Positions 26,026 to 34,470 of a stretch of DNA of 64,000 bases are shown one piece after another. Made by a program: the position numbers and the translations under genes. The stretch is from contig JAJPHF010000146.1 of the NCBI GenBank assembly GCA_021325365.1, positions 29,450 to 93,449 of the forward strand. The letters are read 5' to 3'. A model generated the notes under the pieces. The model saw only the letters and a list, made by a program, of their open reading frames with translations, searched no databases and had not been told where the DNA came from. How positions within the stretch are numbered: the first letter of the stretch is position 1; every line of letters starts with the position of its first letter. The stretch is from Pseudomonadota bacterium (GTDB lineage: Bacteria > Chloroflexota > UBA6077 > JAJPHF01).

Positions 26026-26421
26026 TTATTGCTGGGCGGTCAGGCGCGCGGCGGTCGCCTGGACCACGATGTCGAGCAGGTGGGCGCCGTTCTCGTCCAG
26101 GTAGCGCTTCACGCCGTTCAGCGCGGCATCGCGCAGCGTCGCCGCCGCCGGCGACTGCGCCAGCCACTGCTCTGCTGAGGCGACCGCTAGCCCGCCCGCC
26201 TCGGTCTGGAGCGCGCGGCCGAGTGCCCCCAGCGCCGCGCCCATTAGCTCGCCCCCGACGGCCGGCCGCGGAAACTCCACACGACCGATCGCCTCCTGCA
26301 CCAGCGCCGCGACGACCGTGCCCATCAGGTCGCGCTCGACGGCGGCCTGGTAGACCTGCTGCTCGACGGCCGGCGCGGCCTGGGCCGCTAGCTCCGGCAG
26401 GCGGTCCCACGGCATGCTCAT
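26026..26421 (-). CDS. Hypothetical helical protein (131 aa)
   Basis: No family recognised. An Ala-rich, almost wholly helical protein: MSMPWDRLPELAAQAAPAVE, then ERDLMGTVVAALVQEAIGRV and repeated Gly/Ala helices. ATG 26421 follows a GGAGAGGAGC site. It sits 61 bases upstream of the E1-beta gene and may share its transcript. No membrane segment is evident. Confidence 0.6.
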   Translation of the reverse strand: MSMPWDRLPELAAQAAPAVEQQVYQAAVERDLMGTVVAALVQEAIGRVEFPRPAVGGELMGAALGALGRALQTEAGGLAVASAEQWLAQSPAAATLRDAALNGVKRYLDENGAHLLDIVVQATAARLTAQQ

Positions 26422-26526
26422 GGCTCGCTCCTCTCCGTTCCGCCGCGCCGCGTCCTCGCGCCGTGCCCGGCGCACTCGTATCCTCAGCGAGCTACCCGGC
26501 AGGGGCCTGCGCCAGCCGGCGGCCCG

Positions 26527-27594
26527 TCAACCCACGGGCTGGTGCCCGTCGTGCGCGGCGTAAGCCTCCTCGCGGTAGAGGTCCAGCGCCTCCATCGCGG
26601 GCAGGTCGGTGATCGAGAAGAGGACGGCCTCCTCGTCGCCCGTGTTGGCGTGCTCGTGCCAGGCCCAGGTGGGCAGCGCCAGGAAGTCGCCCTGCTGCCA
26701 GTCGAGCCGCTCCCCGTTCACCACGCTGTAGCCGCGCCCGCGGAACACCTGGTACACGGCGCTGCTCGTGTGGCGGTGCGCCCGCGTGCGTACCCCCGGC
26801 CGCAGGAGCTGAATCCAGCAGCCGAGCGCCGGCAGCGCGTGGCCGCCCGTCCGCGGGTCGGTGTACTCTAGCGCCACGTCGTCGTAGGGGCTCGCGTCCA
26901 CCGCCGCCAGCCGCCGCAGCGCCGCATACGTGTCCGCCCACCGATAGGTGAGGAGAGGCGGGCGGGTCGGTTGCACCGCTCGCAGCGCGGCGCCGTAGCG
27001 GTGCTGCGAGCTATCGGCCGGCCGCGTCTCAGGCTGGCGCTCGGCGGGGTGGCGCTCGAAGAACACGCCGTTCAGCAGGATGACGAGCGGGAAGTCGAGG
27101 CCGTCCATCCACATCACCGGCTCGTCGCCGGCGTTGCCGTGGTGGTGCCAGCTCCAGCGCGGCGTCAGCACCAGGTCGCCCGGCTCCATCGTGCAGCGCT
27201 CGCCGTCGATCGTCGTGTAGGCGCCGTGGCCCTGGATGATGAAGCGGATCGCCGCGGGCGTGTGGCGGTGCGTGGGCGCGACCTCGCCGGGGCGGATGAG
27301 CTGCACGGAGGCGGCCAGCGTGTGCGTGGCGCAGTGCTGCGCCACCAGGCCCGGGTTGACCAGGCGGATCGTCCGCCGTTCGGCCGCCGCGTCGTGCTGC
27401 ACCAGCTCGCCGGCGCGCTCCAGCACGCGCCGCACGTCGGCGCCCCGCCAGACGTACGGGCGCGCGACCAGCCGCGGCTCCGCCGCCTGCACCTCGTCGC
27501 CCAGCCGCCACAGCCCTTCGAGCTGCAGCCCCGCCATCTCCGCGTGCAGCGCGTCCAGCGCCGCCGTCCCGCTCACCGGCTCCGCAACCATCAC
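26527..27594 (-). CDS. Bicupin dioxygenase (gentisate 1,2-dioxygenase-like)
   Basis: A 355-residue two-cupin protein. Cupin 1 has THRHTPAAIRFIIQGHGAYT with the late metal His in WSWHHHGN; cupin 2 has RAHRHTSSAVYQVFRGRGYS and WAWHEHANTG. This layout fits gentisate/salicylate/1-hydroxy-2-naphthoate ring-cleaving Fe(II) dioxygenases. Both cupins keep their His ligands, whereas many homologues keep only the first. No aromatic-degradation neighbours are seen, so the substrate is open. Confidence 0.85.
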   Translation of the reverse strand: MMVAEPVSGTAALDALHAEMAGLQLEGLWRLGDEVQAAEPRLVARPYVWRGADVRRVLERAGELVQHDAAAERRTIRLVNPGLVAQHCATHTLAASVQLIRPGEVAPTHRHTPAAIRFIIQGHGAYTTIDGERCTMEPGDLVLTPRWSWHHHGNAGDEPVMWMDGLDFPLVILLNGVFFERHPAERQPETRPADSSQHRYGAALRAVQPTRPPLLTYRWADTYAALRRLAAVDASPYDDVALEYTDPRTGGHALPALGCWIQLLRPGVRTRAHRHTSSAVYQVFRGRGYSVVNGERLDWQQGDFLALPTWAWHEHANTGDEEAVLFSITDLPAMEALDLYREEAYAAHDGHQPVG

Positions 27595-27668
27595 GCCTCC
27601 GCAATCCCTACCGCCGGGCCGCGAATCCCCGCGCCGCTGCGCGACCGGTCACGCCTTGCGGCCAGCCG

Positions 27669-28364
27669 CTATCCTAGCAAGTCCAGCATCTCCCCCGGGC
27701 GCATGGCGATGCAGGTGAAGATCGGCGTGTCGCGCTCCGTGTACGAGCTGGCCTCCGTCTCGCGTAGCGCCATCACCAGGTCCAGGAAGTCGCTCGGCAC
27801 GTCGGACTCGAACGCCAGCACGAACTCCTGGTCGTCGAGCCCGTAGGAATACGTCGTGTTCAGCTTGACGCTCGGGAACGTATGCCCCAGCTTGATGTGG
27901 GCGTCCATCATCTCCTGGCGCCGCTCTTTCGACAGCGCGTACCAGGCGCGCGTCTTCACGAACGGATAGACGAAGAGGTACTTCGCCTTGCCCGGCGTGA
28001 CGGTGAGCCGCGAGCCTTCCTGGCCCTCGTGGCGGTGCTTGTCCACGTACATCGAGCGCCGCGTCTGGCTCAGGTAGGAGTAGGGCAGCGAGGCGTAGTT
28101 GCCGAGCCCCGTCGCCAGCAGCTCGGCCATGAACGGGGGGAACACGTCCAGGTCCTCGCTGATCGTCCAGAGCAGGAAGTCGCAGTCGCCGCGAATGCCG
28201 ACGAGCGAGTAGCTCCGCAGGATCATGCGCTCGGCGTACCGCTCCAGCACGGCCTGGAAGGCCCGCTTGCCCGCGTCGCGCTCGCTCGGCGGGAGCCGCC
28301 GCCACGCCGGATCGATCTTGAAGAAGTTAAACTTAACGAACTGGCGCCGCATCTGCTCGGCCAT
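27669..28364 (-). CDS. hemQ: Coproheme decarboxylase (HemQ, chlorite dismutase family)
   Basis: A 231-residue enzyme of the last step in the coproporphyrin-dependent heme route, converting coproheme to heme b with peroxide. Diagnostic: QFVKFNFFKIDPAWRRL, DCDFLLWTIS, YPFVKTRAWYALSKERRQEM (with the radical-forming Tyr region), HIKLGHTFP and LNTTYSYGLDDQEFVLAFE. True chlorite dismutases keep a distal Arg that HemQ lacks. GGGAGGG precedes ATG 28364. Its presence with cobA-hemD, hemB and hemL supports a monoderm-type heme pathway. Confidence 0.93.
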   Translation of the reverse strand: MAEQMRRQFVKFNFFKIDPAWRRLPPSERDAGKRAFQAVLERYAERMILRSYSLVGIRGDCDFLLWTISEDLDVFPPFMAELLATGLGNYASLPYSYLSQTRRSMYVDKHRHEGQEGSRLTVTPGKAKYLFVYPFVKTRAWYALSKERRQEMMDAHIKLGHTFPSVKLNTTYSYGLDDQEFVLAFESDVPSDFLDLVMALRETEASSYTERDTPIFTCIAMRPGEMLDLLG

Positions 28365-28438
28365 GGTCCCTCCCTGGGCGAACGCGTTAGCTGCTCTATT
28401 ATCGCCCGAGCGCCCGCCCCCGCGCCGAACTCGGCGCG

Positions 28439-29281
28439 CTAGTGCGCGTGCGGCGGGAGCACCGATTGCTCCGCGGGCGCGGCGAGCACGTCCTGGTCGG
28501 TGAGCAGCCAGCGGTCCCCGCGCCGCACCACCCGGCCATCGTGCTCCAGCTTCAGCAGGTGCGCCAGCACCGAGCGCCCCGCCGCGCCGTGCAGCCGCGG
28601 GTCCACGTCCGCGTACAGCCGCGCCACCATCGCCCCGATCGTCTCGTCGCCCAGCCGCAGGCAGGCCAGCACTTGCCGCTCGCGCAGCAGGCGGTGGTCG
28701 ATGTACTCCGTGATCTTCGCCTCGGGATCCTCCACCGGGTCCCAGTGGCCGGGCAGCATGCGCCGGATCGGGTACTGCCGCAGCAGCGCCAGCGAGTCGA
28801 GATACGCTGCCATGTCGCCGTCCGGCGGGCTCACCACCACCGTGCCGGAGCCGACCACGTGGTCCCCCGAGAACAACAGCTCGCGCGCCCGCAGCAGGAA
28901 GCACAGGTGCGTGCTCGCGTGCCCCGGCGTCGCCAGCACCTCCAGCATCTCGCCGTCAACCGGCACCTCCTGGCCGTGGCGCAGCGTGCGATCGGCGTGC
29001 CGAATGCCCTCGTGGGCCGCCAGCGGGGCGCCCGTCTTGCGGCGCAGCAGGTCCGCGCCGGGCAGGTGGTCCAGGTGATGGTGCGTCACCAGGATCAGGC
29101 CGACCCGCGCGTTCAGCTCGCCCACTGCCTCCACGATGCGGTCGATGTGTACAGGGTCGTCCGGCCCCGGATCGACCACGGCCAGCTCGCGCTCGCCGAT
29201 CAGATAGGTATTCGTGCCCGGGCCCGTGTACGGGCCAGGATTAGCGGCCAGCAGCTTGTGAATCCGTGGCGCTACCAGCAC
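28439..29281 (-). CDS. Metallo-beta-lactamase-fold hydrolase (LACTB2-like)
   Basis: A 280-residue MBL hydrolase. Metal motif THHHLDH, further ligands in ATPGHASTHLCF, SGDHVVG and LPGHWDP. A C-terminal winged-helix-like segment (LAHLLKLEHDGRVVRRGDRW) matches the LACTB2/RNase-like subgroup rather than glyoxalase II. GTG 29281 overlaps the end of the upstream Nudix gene by ten bases, so the two are coupled; a LACTB2-Nudix pairing is common in this kind of genome. Confidence 0.88.
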   Translation of the reverse strand: MLVAPRIHKLLAANPGPYTGPGTNTYLIGERELAVVDPGPDDPVHIDRIVEAVGELNARVGLILVTHHHLDHLPGADLLRRKTGAPLAAHEGIRHADRTLRHGQEVPVDGEMLEVLATPGHASTHLCFLLRARELLFSGDHVVGSGTVVVSPPDGDMAAYLDSLALLRQYPIRRMLPGHWDPVEDPEAKITEYIDHRLLRERQVLACLRLGDETIGAMVARLYADVDPRLHGAAGRSVLAHLLKLEHDGRVVRRGDRWLLTDQDVLAAPAEQSVLPPHAH

Positions 29282-30204
29282 TCGGCCACCTCCGGCGGGA
29301 TGACGATTCGGGGTGGGGTCACGTCCACCTCCATGCGGGGCAGCACCGTGACCACCGGCTTGTTCTCCGTGTGCGCCCACAGCGCCTCCAGCGTCGGGAA
29401 CATGGCCAGACGCTGGAGATGGCTGAGCGTGGCGAAGACCAGCGGGAACTCGTGGGCGGCGTGGCGCCTCAATGCCACGTCCGGCGCGATCCACACACCG
29501 TCCGTCGTCTCCGGCGTGCAGGCGAGCGCCTCCGGCACCGTCTGGGCGCCGCAGTGCAGCGCCTCCTGGCGCGGCGGCATGAGCGCCAGGAAGAAGCGCG
29601 TGTCGAAGCGGTGCTTGGCCGCCTCCGGCGTGATCCAGTGCGCCCAGTAGCGCAGGGCGCCAGGCGCCAGCGTCAGCCCCTCGCGCCGCGCCAGCTCCCA
29701 GAGCGACATCTCGCCGCTTGCCACGCTGGCGCGGTGGACGGCGAAGCGCCGGGCCGTTTCTGGCTCGTCGAGCGCCACCCACGCGCCCCGCGCGTCGCGG
29801 GCGAGCAGCACACCCGCCTCCTCGTAAAGCTCGCGCAGGGCATTGATCCACAGTGCCAGACTGCCCTCGGGCGTGTCCAGGCCCGCCTTCGCGCTCCCGC
29901 CCAGGCGCGCGTGCGCGGCCGCGGCGCTCAGATCGGCGGGCGGGTGCGCGCCGGGCGGCCAGTCGTCCGCTTGCAGGCTGCCGCCCGGGAACACGTACAC
30001 GTCGGGCGCGAAATTGCTCCCCGCCGGCCGCCGCACCATGAAGATCTCGTACGGCGTCGCCCCACCCCCCGGCGTCCACTCCCCCTGGCCGCTGCCCCCT
30101 CTCCCCCTGGGAGAGGGCTGGGGTGAGGGCGACTCCGCGGCCCGCACGGCCGGCCGCACGAGAATCACCGTCGCCGATTCACGCGGCTCCACGGGCGTAG
30201 CCAC
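29272..30204 (-). CDS. Nudix hydrolase (NUDT7/NUDT19-like)
   Basis: A 310-residue Nudix hydrolase. Features: VYVFPGGSLQADDW followed, after an insertion, by the core ALRELYEEAGVLLARD (REUXEEXGU intact). The long form with a large insertion resembles CoA/acyl-CoA pyrophosphatases. Residues ~24-45 (SPSPQPSPRGRGGSGQGEW) come from a family B hairpin repeat in frame, splitting the first strand (ATVILVRPA) from YEIFMVRRPAG. Overlaps the downstream MBL gene. Probably hydrolyses a CoA derivative; inference. Confidence 0.85.
   Translation of the reverse strand: MATPVEPRESATVILVRPAVRAAESPSPQPSPRGRGGSGQGEWTPGGGATPYEIFMVRRPAGSNFAPDVYVFPGGSLQADDWPPGAHPPADLSAAAAHARLGGSAKAGLDTPEGSLALWINALRELYEEAGVLLARDARGAWVALDEPETARRFAVHRASVASGEMSLWELARREGLTLAPGALRYWAHWITPEAAKHRFDTRFFLALMPPRQEALHCGAQTVPEALACTPETTDGVWIAPDVALRRHAAHEFPLVFATLSHLQRLAMFPTLEALWAHTENKPVVTVLPRMEVDVTPPRIVIPPEVAECW
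30095..30130. repeat. CCCTCTCCCCCTGGGAGAGGG hairpin repeat (family B), copy 2, in coding sequence
   Basis: Same core as the hemB-hemL copy, located in frame near the 5' end of the Nudix gene (minus strand). Confidence 0.85.
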
Positions 30205-30271
30205 GGGCCACCTCCTGGGGGCGCAAGAGCGCTGTCGCCACTCTTATACTACCCGCTCGTCCGCCCCTGGC

Positions 30272-31000
30272 TCAGTCCGCCATCCCCACCCGCTTGCGCC
30301 AGGCGTGCCAGGCGCGCTCGAAGCCGCGCGGATCGAGCTGATAGCCGCCCATCCGCGCGATCTCGCCGGGGCTCAGGTACTGCACGTCGCCCAGCGCCAT
30401 CGCCTGCATCTGCAGCCGCGCGTTCTCCGCCATGTAGACACACGTCCAGACGACCTCCGGCAGCGAGCCGCCGGCCACCGCGCTGCCGTGCCCCCGCATC
30501 AGCACGACCCGGCGGGCGCCCAGCGCCCGGGCGAGCGAGCGGCCCTGCTCCATCGTCCGCACCAGCAAGTCCGTCTCTGCGCCGAAGTCGGCCGCGATGT
30601 CCCACTTGGGGACCTCCGGCCCCAGCAGCGCGGCCATGTGGTAGATTGGCCGCAGCGGCGTGTTGGTGATAGTGAAGGGGATCACGGACGGCGCGTGGTT
30701 GTGGCAGATCGCATGCACGTCGGGGCGAGCCTCGTAGATGGCGCCGTGGATGAAGCGCTCGGAGTAGGGCGTGCCCGCGGCGCCGCCCAGTTGGCGGCCA
30801 TCGAGGGAAAAGCGCTGCAAGTCGGCCCCCGTGACCAGCTCCGGGCCGAGCGAGCGCGCGATGACGTACTCCTCGGGGCGCGCGGGATGGCGGATGCTCA
30901 CGTGCCCGAACGCGTCGAGCACGCCCTCGTGCGCCAGGATACGGTTGGCGGCCACCAAGTCGCTCAGCGCCGCCGGATTGGCCAGCAGGGTGTCGGTCAT
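30272..31000 (-). CDS. Class II aldolase/adducin family protein
   Basis: A 242-residue zinc aldolase-fold protein. Metal His pair in ICHNHAPSV and third His in RGHGSAVAG; LDAFGHVSIRHP and YSERFIHGAIYEARPD match the family (catalytic acid near SERFIHG). Members cleave sugar phosphates or decarboxylate small aromatic acids. Neighbour genes give no clue to the substrate. Confidence 0.9.
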   Translation of the reverse strand: MTDTLLANPAALSDLVAANRILAHEGVLDAFGHVSIRHPARPEEYVIARSLGPELVTGADLQRFSLDGRQLGGAAGTPYSERFIHGAIYEARPDVHAICHNHAPSVIPFTITNTPLRPIYHMAALLGPEVPKWDIAADFGAETDLLVRTMEQGRSLARALGARRVVLMRGHGSAVAGGSLPEVVWTCVYMAENARLQMQAMALGDVQYLSPGEIARMGGYQLDPRGFERAWHAWRKRVGMAD

Positions 31001-31286
31001 GGCAACGTCACTCCTCGCCCGCGCGGATGGCCAGAAGTATACGGCCCATGCTCGGCGCCGCGGCTGCGGGAAGTCCTCGGCAGCCCTCGCCCCCGACCGT
31101 CCGCCCGCCGGCTGCCGAGCGTGTCCTGCCGGTCGCCGCGCCTGCAAGCCTCGCTGGCCCGCAACGTGCGGTACTTTCGCTGAGCAGCCGGTCGACTGCC
31201 GGCGACGTCGCGCGGACCAACCGACAGGCGGCGAGGCCCACGGCATGGCGCGGAATCAACCGCCCCGACCCTAATAGGTCGTGGGA

Positions 31287-31299
31287 CGATAAATTATCG
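31287..31299. promoter_or_regulatory. Palindrome (possible operator) upstream of ABC promoter
   Basis: CGATAAATTATCG is a perfect inverted repeat (6-bp arms, one central base), AT-rich in a GC-rich genome and ten bases upstream of the -35 of the ABC transporter promoter. A candidate regulator-binding site. Confidence 0.5.
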
Positions 31300-31308
31300 C
31301 CGATCCCC

Positions 31309-31337
31309 TTGCGCGTTCCGGACACTTCGCGTACAGT
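31309..31337 (+). promoter_or_regulatory. Promoter of ABC transporter operon
   Basis: TTGCGC (31309-31314), 17-base spacer, TACAGT (31332-31337), with the ATPase ATG at 31427. Confidence 0.55.
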
Positions 31338-31426
31338 AGTTGCACGCGTCCAGTAGACAGAAACCCCCGCGTCGGTCGTGGGGCGCGGGGTGCGGTTCTG
31401 TGAATGCGGGAGATGAGGCGTTAGCG

Positions 31427-32314
31427 ATGGCGACGACCGAGCGGGTAACGGGAGCCCCCCCCGGCAGCGCCGGACACGCGGGCGACAAGATCGTCGTCCG
31501 CGACCTCTACAAGACCTTCACGGTGCGCGGCAGCATCGTGCGGGCGCTTGTGAACATGAACGTCACCATCAAGGACGGCGAGTTCTTCGCCATCGTGGGC
31601 CCGAGCGGCTGTGGAAAGACGACGCTCCTGCGCATCCTGGCCGGCCTCGAGAAGCAGACCACCGGCACCCTGGACATGCACAGCTCTGACCCCAGCAAGC
31701 CGATCAACTCCATGGTCTTTCAGGAGCAGTCCGTTTTCCCGTGGATGACCGTGCGTGACAACGTGGCCTACGGCCTGCGGATGCGCGGCGTGCCGAAGAA
31801 GCAGCGGGACGAGACCGTCGCCTACTACATCGACAAAGTGGGCCTGACGAAGTTCACGAAGGCCTATCCGTTCCAGCTCTCGGGTGGCATGAAGCAGCGC
31901 GTGAGCCTTGCCCGCGCCTTCGCCAACGACCCCGAGATTCTCCTCATGGACGAGCCGTTCGGCGCGCTCGATGAGCAGACGAAGCTGCTGCTCCAGGAAG
32001 AGCTGCTGCGCATCTGGCAGGAAACGGCCAAGACCGTCGTCTTCATCACCCACAGTATCGACGAGGCGATCGTGCTCGCCGACCGGATCATGGTGATGAC
32101 CGCTCACCCGGGCCAGACCAAGGCTTACGTCCAGGTGCCCTTCGAGCGGCCCCGCGCCGTCTACGAGATTCGCGCCACGCCGCAATACGGTCAGCTGATG
32201 TACAGCATCTGGGAGCTCCTCCGCGACGAGGTCTTGCGGGCCAAGCGCGAGGAGGGCACCGAGGGCGGCGCCGATCTCAACCCGTCGTTCAAGCCGCCCA
32301 CGCGCGGACGCTAG
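31427..32314 (+). CDS. ABC transporter ATPase (nitrate/sulfonate/taurine type)
   Basis: A 295-residue ATP-binding subunit of the SsuB/TauB class. Walker A VGPSGCGKTTLLRI, Q-loop VFQEQSVFPWMTVRDNVAYG, signature LSGGMKQRVSLARA, Walker B ILLMDEPFGALDEQT, switch His FITHSIDEAI. WMTVRDNV is characteristic of this importer class. The C-terminal tail after ~residue 275 is charged. ATG 31427 follows GGGAGATGAGG. The permease follows 54 bases downstream. Confidence 0.93.
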   Translation: MATTERVTGAPPGSAGHAGDKIVVRDLYKTFTVRGSIVRALVNMNVTIKDGEFFAIVGPSGCGKTTLLRILAGLEKQTTGTLDMHSSDPSKPINSMVFQEQSVFPWMTVRDNVAYGLRMRGVPKKQRDETVAYYIDKVGLTKFTKAYPFQLSGGMKQRVSLARAFANDPEILLMDEPFGALDEQTKLLLQEELLRIWQETAKTVVFITHSIDEAIVLADRIMVMTAHPGQTKAYVQVPFERPRAVYEIRATPQYGQLMYSIWELLRDEVLRAKREEGTEGGADLNPSFKPPTRGR

Positions 32315-32368
32315 TAGTCGCTCGCCGTGCCACCCGGGCGCGGCAGAGCACAGACGAGGAGGGAGGCA

Positions 32369-33238
32369 ATGGCTCAGGAGCGGGTCAGCACCGGAGACAT
32401 CCAGGGCCTTATCACTACCGCGCGACTCGCCGACGTCACTGCCGACCGCACGGCAGTCGAGGCGGAGCGGCCCACACTCGGGCTTAGCCGCCAGAACCAG
32501 GAGCGGCTGCTCTCGATCTTCTCCCCGATCCTGCTGCTCGTGCTGTGGGAGATCCTCGTCCAGGTCGGCGTGCTGGACAAGCGCTTCTTCCCCGCGCCTA
32601 GCTCGATCGTGGGCACCTTCACGACGCTCGTCACGTCGGGTGAGCTGTGGAAGCACCTGACGGCCAGCGTCACCCGCATCGTCATCGGCTTTGCGATGGG
32701 CGCTATCCCGGCGCTGCTCCTCGGTATCACGATGGGGCTCTCCCGCTGGGTGCGGGCGTTCTTCAGCCCGATGATCGCGGCGCTCTACCCGATCCCGAAG
32801 ATCGCCATTCTGCCGCTCATCATGCTCATCTTCGGCCTGGGCGAGCCGAGCAAGTGGGTCATCATCGCCATCGGCACGTTCTTCCTCGTGCTCTACAACA
32901 CGATGGCCGGCGTCATGAACATCCCGAACATCTACCTCGACGTCGGCAAGAACTTCGGCGCCAACCGCGCGCAGTTCTACTGGACCATCGCGCTGCCCGG
33001 CGCGCTGCCGCTGATCTTCACCGGCATCAAGCTCGCCGCGGGCGTCGCGCTGCTGATCATCGTCGCCGCGGAGTTCGTGGGTGCCAAGACCGGCATCGGC
33101 TACCTGATCTGGCAGTCGTGGCAGACCTTCTCGGTCGAGACGATGTACGTCGGCCTGATCGTGATCGCCGTGCTCGGCTACCTCGTCTCGCTGGCGATGG
33201 ACGAGCTAGAGCACTTCCTGATCCCCTGGCGCCTCTAG
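32369..33238 (+). CDS. ABC transporter permease (nitrate/sulfonate/taurine type)
   Basis: A 289-residue inner-membrane permease of the SsuC/TauC class with about six membrane spans and the ATPase-contact loop NFGANRAQFYWTIALPGALP (EAA-type loop). GGAGG precedes ATG 32369. No binding protein is in the operon; three orphan binding proteins of the right class (3851, 34457, 62420) occur in the window. A terminator follows. Confidence 0.92.
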   Translation: MAQERVSTGDIQGLITTARLADVTADRTAVEAERPTLGLSRQNQERLLSIFSPILLLVLWEILVQVGVLDKRFFPAPSSIVGTFTTLVTSGELWKHLTASVTRIVIGFAMGAIPALLLGITMGLSRWVRAFFSPMIAALYPIPKIAILPLIMLIFGLGEPSKWVIIAIGTFFLVLYNTMAGVMNIPNIYLDVGKNFGANRAQFYWTIALPGALPLIFTGIKLAAGVALLIIVAAEFVGAKTGIGYLIWQSWQTFSVETMYVGLIVIAVLGYLVSLAMDELEHFLIPWRL

Positions 33239-33265
33239 CCGCGCCACCCGCACTCAGACCGCAAA

Positions 33266-33300
33266 CAGCCCCCGGCACGTGCCGGGGGCTGCTTCTTCTG
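33266..33300 (+). terminator. Rho-independent terminator of ABC operon
   Basis: CAGCCCCCGGC (33266-33276) pairs perfectly with GCCGGGGGCTG (33281-33291), loop ACGT, followed by CTTCTTCTG. Lies 28 bases after the permease stop. Confidence 0.85.
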
Positions 33301-33315
33301 CCTGGACCAAGAATC

Positions 33316-33345
33316 GTAGGGCAGGGGCTCGTCCCTTGCCGCCCG
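33316..33345 (+). repeat. GTAGGGCAGGGGCTCGTCCC hairpin repeat (family C), copy 1
   Basis: 30-base repeat containing the hairpin GCAGGGG-CTCGT-CCCTTGC. The second copy at 34260-34289 differs at one base; both face the same way and flank rpiA. Confidence 0.85.
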
Positions 33346-33449
33346 CCGTGCCCGCCGCCACGCGCCGCGCTAGCGCGGCCCCGCTGGTTCCGGATCGTTC
33401 AGCGGCACGATGCTACGCCCCGCCCACCGCGCCGCCCGGCGTCCTGCCG

Positions 33450-34154
33450 TTATGCCCGCTGCCGCACCTCAATGCGTCCGTCGGTGTAGGCCACCACGGC
33501 CGTGTCGGCCATGCCGAGGAAGAAGCCGTGCTCCACGACGCCCGGCAGCGCGCGGATCGCGGCCGCGAGCGCCGTGGCGTCCGGCGTTGGCTCGAACGTG
33601 CAGTCGAGAATCCAGTTGCCGTTGTCGGTCACGAACGGCTGCGCGGCGCCGCCGCGCAGCGTCGGGCGCAGGCCCCGGCGCGCCAGCCGCAGCGCGCACC
33701 AGGCCGCCGCGAACGGCACCACCTCCACCGGCACGGGCGCCCGCGCGCCCAGCATCGGCACCAGCTTCGTCGCATCCGCGACGATCACCAGCCGCCGCGC
33801 TGCCGTCGCCACTACCTTCTCCCGCAGCAGCGAGCCGCCGCGTCCCTTCACCAGGTCCAGCCGCGGGTCGATCTCGTCCGCGCCGTCCAGCGCCAGGTCG
33901 AGGTCCGGGCGCTCGGCTAGCGTGGCCAGCGGGATGCCGAGCGCTCGGGCGCGGGCGGCCGTCGTCTCCGAGGTTGGCACGCCGACCACCCGCAGCCCCG
34001 TCCGCACCCGCGCGCCCAGCGCGTCCAGCACGTGCTGCATCGTCGTGCCCGAGCCGAGCCCCAGCGCCATGCCGTCCGCCACGTACTCGACCGCGCGCCG
34101 CGCCGCCGCCTGCTTCTCGGCGGCCATCGCGTCCTGCCTCGGATCAGCGGCCAT
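33450..34154 (-). CDS. rpiA: Ribose-5-phosphate isomerase A
   Basis: A 234-residue enzyme interconverting ribose 5-phosphate and ribulose 5-phosphate. Motifs: MALGLGSGTTMQHVLDALG, VGVPTSETTAARARALGI, DLALDGADEIDPRLDLVKGR (catalytic Asp and Lys region), GGSLLREKVVA and TDNGNWILDC. Flanked by two direct copies of a 30-base hairpin repeat; otherwise monocistronic. Confidence 0.95.
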   Translation of the reverse strand: MAADPRQDAMAAEKQAAARRAVEYVADGMALGLGSGTTMQHVLDALGARVRTGLRVVGVPTSETTAARARALGIPLATLAERPDLDLALDGADEIDPRLDLVKGRGGSLLREKVVATAARRLVIVADATKLVPMLGARAPVPVEVVPFAAAWCALRLARRGLRPTLRGGAAQPFVTDNGNWILDCTFEPTPDATALAAAIRALPGVVEHGFFLGMADTAVVAYTDGRIEVRQRA

Positions 34155-34259
34155 CGCAGCCCTCGCGCCCCTACAGGGATATTCCTAGCGACTGAGCCGG
34201 CTGACTCGTCCGGCCCGTAGCGCGGGCGGCAGGGACGCTCGCATTCCGGCGACCACAAC

Positions 34260-34289
34260 GTAGGGCAGGGGCTCGTCCCCTGCCGCCCG
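34260..34289 (+). repeat. GTAGGGCAGGGGCTCGTCCC hairpin repeat (family C), copy 2
   Basis: Second copy of the 30-base repeat, hairpin GCAGGGG-CTCGT-CCCCTGC, 945 bases from copy 1 on the other side of rpiA. Confidence 0.85.
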
Positions 34290-34390
34290 GCGGCCGGGCT
34301 AACTCTAGCATCATGAAAATCGCTCTATACTACGCCGCGAGCGGCCGACAATACCAGCGGCGCCAGCGCACGGACCTCACCCCCAGGCCC

Positions 34391-34470
34391 GCTTCCCTGT
34401 GAAGGAAGGGGGGAGCCGGCTCCGCCGGTTCCCCCTTCCCACATTGGGCGGGGGGGCTAGGGGGGTAGGT
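34391..34470. repeat. GA-rich hairpin repeat (family D) at end of binding-protein gene
   Basis: Contains CTTCCCTGTGAAGGAAGGGG, a GGAGCCGGCTCCGCCGGTTCC palindrome-like centre and a final GGGGGGCTAGGGGGGTAGG. The repeat supplies the TAG stop (34457-34459) and the last codons of the minus-strand binding protein. Confidence 0.7.
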
